Shown: one piece after another, positions 32,820-42,988 of the stretch
How the letters are laid out: every line of letters begins with the position of its first letter
Numbering within the stretch: the first letter of the stretch is position 1
NCBI GenBank assembly: GCA_905221605.1
Contig: CAJNDS010002301.1
Coordinates: 2,099,192 to 2,163,191, forward strand
Direction: 5' to 3'
Length of the DNA stretch: 64,000 nucleotides
From: Symbiodinium natans
Lineage: Eukaryota; Sar; Dinophyceae; Suessiales; Symbiodiniaceae
Program-made: the position numbers and the translations under genes
Notes under the pieces: model-generated
What the model was told of the DNA's origin: nothing
The model's input: the letters and a program-made list of their open reading frames with translations, nothing else
Databases searched by the model: none

Positions 32820-35800
32820 GTTGGGTATTTTTGCTGGGGCTGCCCGTGATGTCCTCGGTGGCACCAAGAGGCTTCAGGAGGAGGAGAGAACGCGGTTACA
32901 GAAGTCCAAGATGGAGGCTTTCAGGCGGAAGGCGAGCCGGATCGCCGAGATGGCGGAAGGAAGCTTCTTGCCGCGACCGATCCACTCAGGGCGTCTGAAC
33001 TTTCCAGCCTCTCCAGCTGAGTATGACGCTGCTGCAATTCCAGACGTGGACGTGTTGAAGTATTTGCATTGCCACCCCAGGGACGCTTGCGTTCGGTTTG
33101 AGCCTGTAAAGCATGAGTACTTCGTTAACGGTGTGAAGATGTCGTACTCCGTGACGGGCCTGATTCACAGGTTTTCTGAGGCGTTCCGCGCTGATGAAAT
33201 CATCAACAACATGATGAGGGGACACAACTGGCCTAGGCCCGGATATCTGCGTCCAGAGATATGCTTTGATGCAATCGCGCGGCTGCATTTGCTACATCCA
33301 GATTTGCTTCCGTTGCTCGCGGGCAACCCTCGTGATGAGCCTCGAATCTGCGATGTGCTGCGCAGACTCGCGCGAGTCCATGATCTGAATGAAGACATTG
33401 CAAGGCTGTCTTTGACTCCAGAAGAGATCAAGCAGAAATGGGCAGCCAACGCTCAGGCGGCCTCACACTATGGGACGTACATGCACAACTTGTTCGAGGC
33501 GTTCTTGAACGGCTATGAAGTTCCAAATTCTTCTCCAGAGTACCGTATGCTCCAGCAGTTCCTGGCAACTTTGCCGAGTGACGTTACCGCTTGGCGCACT
33601 GAGTGGGTCATCTACGGTGAGGAGGAGGGTCTTGCCGGTTCGATTGACTTTTGCGCCAAGAAAGTTGACGGGACATTCGTGCTCGTTGACTGGAAGCGCA
33701 GCGCAGGCCTTCCAGAGAAGTGCACCTCCGGCAAGAGAATGCACGCGCCGCTGGATGGTCTGCGTGACTGCACAGTCATGCACTATACATTGCAGTTGAA
33801 TGCCTATAGGTATCTGCTTGAGAAGTACTATGGTGTTTCTGTCTCTGAGATGTACATCGTTTGTTGTCATCCAGAGCACGGCGACTTCCCATGGATTTAC
33901 CCCGTATCCACACTGGACGCGGAGGTGCGGCGTATGATGGAGCCTTTGATTGGTTTTCCTGACGCCATAGGTGGATCAGCGCTGTGGGTAGCTGAGGCAT
34001 GCTGGTCCATCCTTGCGTGCCATTGCGAGAAGCTTCAAAGCAATTTTGGTTCACGGCTACGGGGCGTTGATGCCCAAGCGCTGGTTCCTCGGGCTGAACG
34101 TCGAAGATGCGGCAGATCACACTTGGAGCCTCAAGACCTTCAGGGTGGATCTCTTCCATACGATGTGCTGCAATCCGTTAGCATCAGCTTTTCTTGTCCG
34201 GAGCACATGTTGCAGTTGCAGGCCTGCTGCCGCAGGCTGCGAGAAATCCTTCTGGACCCAAGGGCGTGGCGACACCTTTCCATTCACCTGGACACCTTTT
34301 CCAACGTCAGCCTCTGCCAGTTTGCCAGGTCAATCAGGTTCATACCTGTGTGGTCTGAGGCTAGCGAGATTGTCGTCTGCAATAGACATCTGGGAAGGTT
34401 GCCGCTGTCAGCGCTGCCGCAGAATCTGTCCTTGGCATGGTCGCTGCGCCAGCCCGAAATTTCGAGAGTCTTCAGACACGCTTGCTTTTCGTGGGAATCC
34501 ACTGAGAACCTGTTCGGGAGAGCAGCGTGTGCCTTGCAGATCAGGCAGGCGTGCGGGCTCCTGCTTGTTGGTATCAAGAAGAGAGATGGCTTGCACCCTT
34601 GGCCGTTGCTAAGCCAGCCCAGAGCTATCTTCTGTCGCATTCGCAAACCTTTCGAGACTGACATGGAAATCAGTTTTGGCAGAAGCGACGACGTACCTGT
34701 GCCAGCGCTACGCATAGGCGGACCTCTCCCAGGCAGACGTGATGAGCATCTCGTCGAGGTTCGGTGGGACAGATGGACGATGTGGGTTGTGATTGATGGA
34801 GTTGCTCTACCCGCTCTCCAAGTACACCCGCACGTGCAGCAAGAACTGGGAGTGTTCACCAAGTTTTTTGTTCGAATCTTTGCTCCTGCCACAGCGTCGC
34901 AGGCTGGATTTACAGTGCGGCCAACTCCATGTCCTGTGCAAGCAAATTCACCTGTCAGTTGCTTCAAATGTCAGCGAGTGATACTGCTTGGGTCAGGCAA
35001 TGTCAAAGCGTGCAACCATTGTTCGGAGTGGTTCTGCACGCAACATAGAAGTCTCATCGACAACCAGCAGATCTGTCAAAATTGCGCAGCTGTCTGGCAG
35101 GACGCCGTAGGAGGTTCGTGTCCGCGCTCTGACTCGTTGATGTGCTCCTGCGCGGCTGCAGACTGCAATCTGTCAGGCTACCCGTGCTCAGAACAAGCAG
35201 AAGTCAAGCGTTCTATCTGCGAACGAACGCACGCCCTCGTGCAGTCTCGATGGACTGTTTGTATCCTTGCTGGCACACGGTTGTGCCGATCACACGTCGA
35301 GATAGTACCATTTTCTAACTGCCCCACGCAGCTTGATGACTATCTCGGCGGCAGTTTGGTGCAGCAGTCTGATGTCTACACCATCACCTGCGCGTATCAA
35401 ACGGCCTGCAGCATATGGCAGTCAATCGAGAGATCGGGCCCCCTCGACACAAGCTACACATTGGAAGCTACAGAATCATCTGACGGTCGAAGCAAGTCCA
35501 TGGCTGTTATTTGCGACATCATGCGGGAACGTTCTGCTTGTCTGCGGCAACACCCCATGGCTGTTCATTTCTTACCACATCCTGCTGAGCGAGGAACCAT
35601 GTCCAAACGCGCGTGGGAAGTCCTGATGTACAGAGCAAGAACTTTCTTGGGCTTACTGGATCAACAGCAAGACTTGGTTCTCTTCATGTACACGCATGCA
35701 ATCGCTGCTGCAAGCTTGCCAGCAAGTCAGTCTTCATTTATGCAAAATCTACCTCATCCAAACGATGCCAAGGATAACATAGTCGCATGGAGAACTGATG

Positions 35801-36568
35801 CCTGCCACTGTGCCTTGCGGGTACATGTGGCGATCGCACGGTGTCGGAAAGAGCGGAGCGCGTACTCAGTACATCCCACACCCGCGCAAGGGTTGCACCC
35901 TGCGGACAAGGGCTCTCTGTCTGCTGACAGCTCTCGGCTGCACGACTATGCAGGTGGCGCATCTCCTGCTGCAAATGTGGCAGCGTCACAAGACAGTTTT
36001 GCTGCCCGCGTCGATCAAGAACTGCAAGAAGAAATGGCAGGGACAGACATGGCTTTAGCAGATATCAAGGAAGAGCGAATCGAAGCAGCTGCTGCAAACA
36101 TCGTCCTTGAAGGACCAGAGGACGCGGACGACAAGGTTTGGGAAGTTCTGAAAAAACGGCGTCTGTTGCCTGGTGCTGCGACGTCGGACCAGGACTTTGA
36201 CAGTTTGTTTGCTGGCTTAGAAGCATCCCGAGTTGCGTTTCAGAATGATCCCGCCGATCAGGCTGACCAGTCAAACAGCATTCCTCAAATAGTTCAGAAG
36301 CACAAGTTCCAGATTTCAACAGACTTTCCGGATCTGTCTGAGTACATGACGAACCTTATGACAGCTGCAGTTGCAGTTCTGAGCTTACGGACCGTTGATG
36401 TGTTTCAGCGCGAGAATGCCATGATGCTGTTCATCATCGAGGGTGAGAAGTATATGCGGTTCCACCATGGGGACTGCTACGTCCTACATGCAAGCGGGGC
36501 TTTCCAACACTACAAAGGTCTTCCTCTTGACTGCAGCCGAGTTCATAGGTTTCTTCTGCATCTAGAAG
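32820..36568 (+). CDS. Giant transposon gene, second long exon: PD-(D/E)XK nuclease and third F-box-like module
   Basis: About 1,250 codons. The first 380 hold a RecB/Cas4-type nuclease: YGTYMHNLFEAF (G-x-x-x-H-x-x-x-E helix, 33469-33504), EWVIYGEEEGLAGSIDF with Asp at 33646, VLVDWKRS with Asp 33688 and Lys 33694, then LQLNAYRYLLEKYYG. This is the expected order for DNA-end-processing exonucleases. An F-box-like/beta/zinc module follows (34135-35118, Cys cluster 34957-35100). The C-terminal part is acidic and helical (IKEERIEAAAANIV), leading to KYMRFHHGDCYVL, the start of the replication block. D-x-x-G-G motifs occur at 32848, 33961, 34135, 35101, 35338 and 35944. It ends at AG/GACTG, a GA donor; intron 36569-36660 (92 nt, GA-AG), and the exon joint restores LEG/LFRILPQ. 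Confidence 0.8.
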
Positions 36569-36660
36569 GACTGTCCACGTAGCTCTTGTTTGCAGGGTTG
36601 TTCCTGCCACGGAAGACAGTTGGCTTTTCTCGTGTGCACGATGCTTAGAAAGCCTGCGAG

Positions 36661-37303
36661 GACTTTTTCGGATACTGCCGCAAGGCACTCGCCGTGTAGA
36701 GCAGGAAGTTCTTCAAGCAGTGTCACTGCTGCTGGAAGGCTCCGATTGCGAACAAGCGTTACTTGAAAGATGCCGCATCGCCGCAGCCAACAACCAGGGT
36801 GACGCGCTGCTAAAAAGCAGAAGGGCAAGCCAACAGGCCGATGAGCAAGACGAGGTACCCGCCGGAGAAGTCCCAGCCAACCACTGGCACATCTATTGCG
36901 CTCGCATGATCATTGCACTCAAGCGCAACATCATTCGAGACCTCTCGGACGAGAAGCTAATTTCGTACATGGTCGAGTTTTGTGAACGACCCATGAGTCA
37001 TGTTCCAGGCTGCTGCTACAACGACTACTGTGTCGAGTATCCCAACAATGGATCAGCTCGGCAGGCCGGCGCAAAGGAAATTGTTCTTGTTTTGTTTGGC
37101 AGTAGCTCTGGTGTGCTAAAAGCGCAATCGCAACCAGCGGCCTTGCAGAGGTGGAGCGATCAAGCATCAGGGACATTTACACGCACATTCCGCACAGCAT
37201 CAAAAAGTTCGTGCCAGACCATGTCATGACACGCCTCACAAAGTTCTATCGACAAACTTTCTGGAGCAACGTCGAGGTTTTCAAGTGCTGCCAAGCTGCA
37301 CAG
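36661..37303 (+). CDS. Giant transposon gene, exons 3-4 (start of helicase-like region)
   Basis: Exon 36661-37064 reads LFRILPQGTRRVEQEVLQAV and continues to MVEFCERPMSHVPGCC. A GC-AG intron, 37065-37150 (86 nt), follows. Exon 37151-37303 reads SIRDIYTHIPHSIKKFVPDH, then FYRQTFWSNVEVFKCCQAAQ, and ends at a GC donor (intron 37304-37384, 81 nt). All junctions are phase 0. This is the N-terminal helical part before the nucleotide-binding exon. Confidence 0.7.
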
Positions 37304-37384
37304 GCTACTGGATGGCATTGAGCTTAGAACGTTCGTAGCTGTCTAGCAGGAAAGCAAGTTGCGGCGGCTTCTTTTTGCGATCAG

Positions 37385-38308
37385 GCCCTGGCGAAGAGAG
37401 GCATCAACGTCGTGCGGCTCTTCATAGGACTTTCATCCGGCGGCGTTGGTCAGTCCTTATATTCGGCGCATCTAGAGGACAGACGAGCCGACCTGTGTTT
37501 GTTCATAGGCTTGCAGACCAGCACACACCAGCACGGCAACGATTGTCCGCGCTTGTTCTGGGGCAGGCAATGTACGTCCACAACTTTGCCTATTTCGACC
37601 CGCAAATTTGGTTTAATGAAGAAGAGATGCGCAAGCAAGTCGAACAGCTCAATGGCCGGTTTGTTCTTACAGGACTGCAGCTGATTGCAGCGTTATCCTC
37701 ATAGCGCCTGAGTCTTGACGGGTTTGTTTCATGGTCCACGCAGGTCAAGAAGCACCTGGCACCAATCGGCGACTCCGCGAGGATCTCTACAAGAAGTTCA
37801 TGTCAGGCGAAGGCAACGTGTCCAGGGCGACGTGCCTAAACTTCGAAACGAACCGCCTATAACCTACTACTTACTACTGCTTGTGTTCTGGATTCTTGGC
37901 TGTGGGCAGGCATTACCGGCCGCAAGCCGTATGGCCTCAGAACGCGGATGATTGAATGCAAAGGCTGGAAGCGGTTGGAGGCGAACCGCCTTTTCCAGTT
38001 TCTGAACGTGACGCCCCGGGACTTCAATGCCATTCTGAGGCGTGCTCTAGTCTTCCGGATCAAAGCGCGCTTCGAGGACCCCAGGGCTATTGACAGTACC
38101 TTGGCAAAGAATTGCGGTATTGAGCACTGAGTACATAGCGCGACCTATGCCTGCTACAAAAACATATAAGTCAGGCGCGTATGAGGACATTGACAAGGAC
38201 GGCATCTTCGCCAAGGACCAGGAGCTCAAGGACTTCTTGACCTCGCCTCAGGCGATATGCGCAGCCTTGCAGCTGCAGCATGCCTTCGAAACGCAGCACA
38301 ACCAACAG
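37385..38308 (+). CDS. Giant transposon gene, exons 5-9: primase/helicase-like block with degenerate Walker A
   Basis: Five short exons: 37385-37477, 37567-37672, 37744-37812, 37910-38095 and 38175-38308. Introns are 71-97 nt, with donors GA, GA, GC and GT in order and AG acceptors. The joined reading contains RLFIGLSSGGVGQSLYSAH, which looks like a G-x-x-G-x-G-K-S P-loop with Lys replaced by Gln. Next come WFNEEEMRKQVEQLNG, FVLTGQEAPGTNRR, LREDLYKKFMSG, GRKPYGLRTRMIECKGWKR and IFAKDQELKDFL. The order resembles superfamily-3/D5-type helicase regions of viruses and transposons, an inference by pattern. ATP hydrolysis is doubtful without the Lys unless the family has adapted. Confidence 0.65.
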
Positions 38309-38385
38309 GACTTGGACTTGGAGCAGGGGTTGTCCCACTTTTGTTTCGGGACTGCGCGCAAGTCACACGTGTATGTGCGTCGCAG

Positions 38386-39471
38386 GATTGTCTACAGATG
38401 ATCGAGAACTACGCGCAGTGGGGCGGTGATCATGGTTTGACCGAGAAAACCATGCGAGAGGCGTGCGGCATGAAGCCACGCGACATAAGAGGAATTGCGC
38501 GCCGAGCGCACACTTTGATTGTCCTTGAGGAGGACGAAAAGGACTCGGACGACGATGATGTGCAAAGGCACTGGGACACAATGCGCACGTTCCTCGTCAA
38601 TCATCTGCTGGGTCTTCGGCGCTTCGACGTAACAAAGCCGATGCTGTTGCGCATGAAGGTTCCTGCAGGGCCGAACGTCTCCAGGGAAGAGCTGGTCGAC
38701 CAACTTCTGCGCAACAAGGTCATTGTCGAGTCAGCTTCTCGAGGAAAGACTCTGGAGGTTTACAGGCCAGCGGTCGAATGCCTCAATCTCTGTTCTGTCT
38801 TGGACTGGAAGAACCTGGAGTCAGAGTCCACATTTCCAGAGCTACTTCACTTGAAAAACTTTGCAGAATATGTCCGAGGCTGTGACGCTAGGCGGGAGAA
38901 TGCGTACCTGTTGGGCGCCTTCTACCAGGCGGCCAAGAATCCCACTGTTCGCGGCCGGCCATCAAAGCAACTTGCGAGGAACCTGGACAGAAGTGCTGAG
39001 GCGCAGAAAAAAGGGCGCAAGATATTGGACCAGGAAGAACTGTTCGAGGTAATCCTTGCAGACCTGGCCGACGATGTCGGACAGAGCCAAAGCAGCCAAC
39101 GCATGCAATCAGAGCCCGCCAAGAGACGCCGATGCTTGCCCGAAGTGAAAGAAGAAGGGAGGGAGGCGAAGCCATGTGTTCAAGAGATCGTCCATGTTCA
39201 GCGCTCTTATTCGTATTCTTCAGCTGTGTCATTCAGATCCCGGAAACAAGTGGTCGGCCTTGGTGTGCAGCGTCTATGCAGGCGTGCGCAAGTTCGTGTA
39301 GCTGCCGGAACTGTGGATCTGGACGTCGAGAATGCTCTTTTCACACTGATGCACCAGCTCATTACAAGGCTTCAGCTCCGGCCAGCTCCGCCCAACGATG
39401 TGACAGAGACCATTCGCGCGTGCGCTCAAGACCGTGATCGCGTGTGTAAAGAAATTCTGCAGCTTTCCAAG
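38386..39471 (+). CDS. Giant transposon gene, exon 10: linker and polymerase motif A
   Basis: A 362-codon exon after a GA-AG intron (38309-38385, 77 nt). It opens with DCLQMIENYAQWGGDHGLTE and MREACGMKPRD, has an acidic run (EEDEKDSDDDD), then a Lys/Arg-rich, nuclear-localisation-like stretch (PAKRRRCLPEVKEE). Near the end, GTVDLDVENALFTLM (39316-39333) has the D-x-D/E-N form expected of polymerase palm motif A. The intron 39472-39605 (134 nt, GT-AG, phase 0) separates motif A from motif B, a split that only a spliced gene would tolerate. Confidence 0.7.
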
Positions 39472-39605
39472 GTTGGGAGTTTACAAGTTTGGGAGATATT
39501 TGTCGTGTAGCGCAGGCAGCCGTTTCTTGCTTTCGAGTTACAGTAATTCCTAGATCGTCCTCTGGCAATCTAGCATGCTGCTGCAATTATCGACTGACCC
39601 TGCAG

Positions 39606-41049
39606 GAAGAGGGAAAGGCATTGCTTATCAAAATCTTCAATGGCGCCTCAATTCCGGACTCTGTGCAACATGGAAAAGCTTTCCTCCAAAGCCTCTCGAA
39701 AGCGGCGCTGTATTTGCGCTGGGCTGTTGTCTTGATGTTCCCAGACGAGTACGCTCGCTTTCAGGAGCCGGACGCGGAAAAGAATAACCCAGAGGCTTCA
39801 CTGCTTTCGCATCTCTACTACATAGTAGAAGATGTGGTCCTTTCGGCCATGGCAGACGTCCTCTTGCAAGGTTCGCCAAAGCATCTATCTCTTCACTACG
39901 ACGGTGTTCGTGTTTCGCGGCCTGAAGGCAAAAGCGTCGAAGATCTTTGCAAGAGCATCCAGCGACGTGTGAAGGATGCAACTGGATTTGAGGTTGTGCT
40001 TCGAGAGAAGCGTCATCGCAGCGTTCTGCAAATCCTATCCGACACAGCAAGGTCAAAAGTCGGTTCTTCGTTGCCAATGGAATCTGTGCTGCGGCAAAAT
40101 GGCAACTGCATCCCTGCAGCTGTGGCTCTCCTTCTGGCGAAAATCTCAGACGTGGAAGAGGCGCTGTCAGACAACGGTTGCAGAGAAAATGCCAGCTTCA
40201 AGAAGCGTGCTCTGCGATCATATAGAGATTGCGCAACTCTTCTACATCTACAATTCTTGCCACAGCCCGATCTGAGTCTAGGATGCTGGAAGCCTGGGAA
40301 CTTTTTGCTGCATGTGGAACACGAAGGACAACCTCATTGCGTCGGCTTGCGTGTCAACAGCGTGGAGTCTATAGACGTGATTGACGCGTGCGGCGAGTCC
40401 CGGATAGACTCTTCTATCTTAGAGGAGGCATTGACCGCTGGACTGGACGCGTGCTCTGCAATGGTTTTCAAGATATGCAAGAGTTCAGATACTGTTCAAA
40501 CATCTGATCTCTGGAGCTCGGAAGCTCTAGACAAGCTGTTGGATCTTGAAGCCAGAGCTGGGCGACTAGCCGACAATACCTTGAAAGAAGGGAGGCCAGC
40601 AATCGAGCAGGATGACGTCGTAGCGTGTGTGTCGTCGGATGATGTCTCTGCGCTGATAGAAGTGAGCTCTGAGAGCTCTGACGATGGAAAGTCTCTGCAA
40701 AAACATTGGTTGGATGAAGCTGCGCAGGTTCTTACCGATAAGCAGCTTCTCGATGACATGAAGGCAGAGATAGAGGAGTTCCTAGCCAGCGGAAGTTCGC
40801 ATTGCTTGGTTAGGACAAAGCAAGGGCTCCGATGTCCTTTCTGTCCATGGCGCTGTTTCAGGTGTGAGTCACGCGTGCTGCAACATGTTCGAGATCATCA
40901 CACCAGTCAGCGGCAGTACTGCTGTTCTGGTACCAAGCAAGTTCGAGTAATCTTGGCCTTGCACGACGCAGACATGATATCTGGTGTCCGAGATGGTGCC
41001 TATGTTCAACGCAGCGCTTCGCTGCTGAGGGAGTGGCTGGTCTTAAGAG
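39606..41049 (+). CDS. Giant transposon gene, exon 11: polymerase motifs B and C, OTU-like peptidase, C2H2 finger
   Basis: Palm motif B is GKALLIKIFNGASIP (39612-39656), with a Lys and Asn-Gly like an O-helix. Motif C is LSLHYDGVRV (39885-39914) with a central Asp, followed by GFEVVLREKRHR. A cysteine-peptidase-like segment follows: QNGNCIPAA (Cys codon 40107), resembling the OTU D-G-N-C box, and GQPHCVGLRV (His codon 40335), followed by VIDACGES (Asp). A Ser/Asp/Glu-rich spacer comes next, then CPFCPWRCFRCESRVLQHV with HH at 40833-40900 (C-x2-C-x12-H-x4-H). It ends LLREWLVLR at a GTAATT donor. Family-A-like polymerase is an inference from three short motifs. The peptidase call is weaker. Confidence 0.7.
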
Positions 41050-41099
41050 GTAATTATAGTGTTCTTCCTCCTAACTTCAACTAACGCGGTCGCCCCGCA

Positions 41100-41250
41100 C
41101 AGCAGATGTCACTTTTGCGCGTCCCAGCTCCAGCCCGCAAGGCAGGTGAAGCCTGGCCTATCGCACACTCAAAACCATATCGACCGCAAGTTGAGGGTCG
41201 TCTTGGCTGCGACAGGACGACTTCCAGTTGTCAACCACGTAGGGCCGTAG
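41100..41250 (+). CDS. Giant transposon gene, exon 12 (boundaries unresolved)
   Basis: An open frame reads CHFCASQLQPARQVKPGL and then HIDRKLRVVLAATGRLP, protein-like and placed between the zinc finger and the transposase exons. The acceptor near CGCACAG/CAG at 41098-41105 does not give perfect phase with exon 11, so the true splice site, or a small error, remains to be found. Confidence 0.45.
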
Positions 41251-41339
41251 GAGGCGCTTCTCTGTGTCCTTGCAGAACCAAGATATTATATATTAGTGTT
41301 TGCGTGCCAGTTTGCGAGGACCGTCCTTCGTTCGGGCAG

Positions 41340-41440
41340 ACTCCATCAAAGATCGACGCGTGCGCAGAGCGGGTGACTTGTACTACACGCATTGCTTCGC
41401 CGAGAAACTTTTCAAAGAGACACTGCTCAACTCCGGCAAG
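41340..41440 (+). CDS. Giant transposon gene, exon 13
   Basis: After TTCGGGCAG it reads SIKDRRVRRAGDLYYTHCF, then AEKLFKETLLNSGK. It ends at AAG/GC (intron 41441-41530, 90 nt, GC-AG), joining in phase 0 to the transposase exon. Confidence 0.6.
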
Positions 41441-41530
41441 GCGTGTTTCTGTCATGAGTTCATTGTGGGCTTTGTTTGAGCAGCGTCTCGTAGGTAGGCA
41501 ATGTGGTGTTCCCAACCCTTCGTCCAGCAG

Positions 41531-42988
41531 GTGCAGGCAGTTTGGACAAGAATGGTTCTGGATGCTTCCGTGGCTGGGAGCAAGCTTGTCAACCTGTTGC
41601 CGCAGCATAGCAGTGCTTGGTGGCCGATGGTGGAGGATATCTTTAACTCCAGCCAGTGTTGCAGGCTAACCAATCGCCTGCTAATGGAGTGCGTGGAGCA
41701 CAAAGAGTTCACGTACCTCTCCATCGACGGGACAGTCAAGTGCACGATGCCTTTGCTCGGACAGCCCAAGCCTGGCAACTACCGAGCCGGAAAGGAACCG
41801 TTCTTTCTTGAACCTGCGGACAGGATTCACACCGTTGTCACGGCAAGAGGCCGCTCCGGTGCAGTGGTCGGTCTTTGGCCTTTGTTTTCTGAGAAGGCAG
41901 AAAATTTGCAACATGCTTTGGCTGCGCATCTACCTCCGGCTGCCCTAGCCCAAGTGCAGAGCGTTGCTACTGATGCACCATCGTCGCACTTGTATACCGT
42001 GTTGAAGTCGATGATGCCTGGCTTGGAAGCTCTCTGTTTGGATCCCGTTCATCTTGCAATCAAATACGAGTACGGCACGGGCCGCCACCGTACTCGGGGA
42101 TCCAGGCAATTGCGTGCGTGCCTCAGCAAGTTCAATGCTGCTGATGCGAACTTCGACGCACAGCACTGGGGACCGCTATTCACTGGTCAGTCTTGCAGAC
42201 AACTTTCCGCTCGAGAAGAACACATGAAGAAGCAAATCCTTAATGGATCCATGCCTGCGGAAAGAGCTACCTGCGTCTTGAAGCAAGCCGAAAGCAAGGC
42301 GGTGTGGCCCACCCGAGCTGAGTTTATGGAAGCATTAGCTGCGATTACTGCGCTTTTCTGGGACGAAGTCAACAGGAAAGGTGAAAAAAAGGGCACGCGT
42401 ATTGTCGAGCACCTGGCGTACGCGGCCGAGCCGGAAAGATTGGAGTGGCTCTTCAACAACCTCCGTTTCAGAGCCTCTCAAAGTAGATCCACGCTCAGCC
42501 TTCTTTCATCCGGCACGACATCGAACGAGGCTTTGCATGCTGAGATCCGTGCCTGGTTTCGGCAGATTCAATCACTGCACCAGTCATCTCTCAAATTGAA
42601 GTGTCAGGTGTTTTTGGTACGCAAGCTTCTGGAACACAACACTGCGTTGTATCGGCCAACTTCTCGGCAAATGACGCCAGGACAAGTTCTGGCCCGCAGG
42701 CTTGGCCAGTCACTTTGGACCGCGTCTGCTTGGCGAAAGCAAACGCAGCAGAAGTCGCAAGAGCTTCCATTGAACAAGCTGCGGAAGCAGCATGCGGCTG
42801 AGCGACGAAAGCTCGTTCTGAAGCGACCCGGCGTACTTAAGAGAAGGATGATCGGCAAACAGCCGCCGCCAGGTCGAAAGAACTTCGGTGTGCAGAAGAA
42901 GCGGACAGCATTTAACCTACTACGCGCTCGTGGCGTTCTGCGCCAAGGTGTCGCAAAGCGACGCCCAGCAGCTTCGTCTGAACGATGA
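41531..42988 (+). CDS. Giant transposon gene, last exon: DDE transposase
   Basis: About 485 codons. An RNase-H-fold transposase pattern: first Asp in TYLSIDGTVKC (41726), second Asp in SVATDAPSSHL (41972), then LCLDPVHLAIKYE (a D/C-x2-H-like motif at 42041-42052), and Glu in GTTSNEALHAEIRAWF (42527). D1-D2 is 82 residues and D2-E 185 residues. The wide second gap, a D-x2-H box and T-S-N before the Glu recall Mutator-like and related eukaryotic transposases. The C-terminus is very basic (LKRRMIGKQPPPGRKNF), suited to DNA binding. It is the 3' exon of the giant gene, although separate translation cannot be excluded. Confidence 0.75.
   Translation: MQAVWTRMVLDASVAGSKLVNLLPQHSSAWWPMVEDIFNSSQCCRLTNRLLMECVEHKEFTYLSIDGTVKCTMPLLGQPKPGNYRAGKEPFFLEPADRIHTVVTARGRSGAVVGLWPLFSEKAENLQHALAAHLPPAALAQVQSVATDAPSSHLYTVLKSMMPGLEALCLDPVHLAIKYEYGTGRHRTRGSRQLRACLSKFNAADANFDAQHWGPLFTGQSCRQLSAREEHMKKQILNGSMPAERATCVLKQAESKAVWPTRAEFMEALAAITALFWDEVNRKGEKKGTRIVEHLAYAAEPERLEWLFNNLRFRASQSRSTLSLLSSGTTSNEALHAEIRAWFRQIQSLHQSSLKLKCQVFLVRKLLEHNTALYRPTSRQMTPGQVLARRLGQSLWTASAWRKQTQQKSQELPLNKLRKQHAAERRKLVLKRPGVLKRRMIGKQPPPGRKNFGVQKKRTAFNLLRARGVLRQGVAKRRPAASSER

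Noticed and set aside
38386-39914. Protein-primed family B polymerase (Polinton-like)
   Set aside because: No D-T-D or Y-x-D-T-D family B motifs. The observed D-L-D-x-E-N, K-x-F-N-G and H-Y-D-G motifs do not fit.
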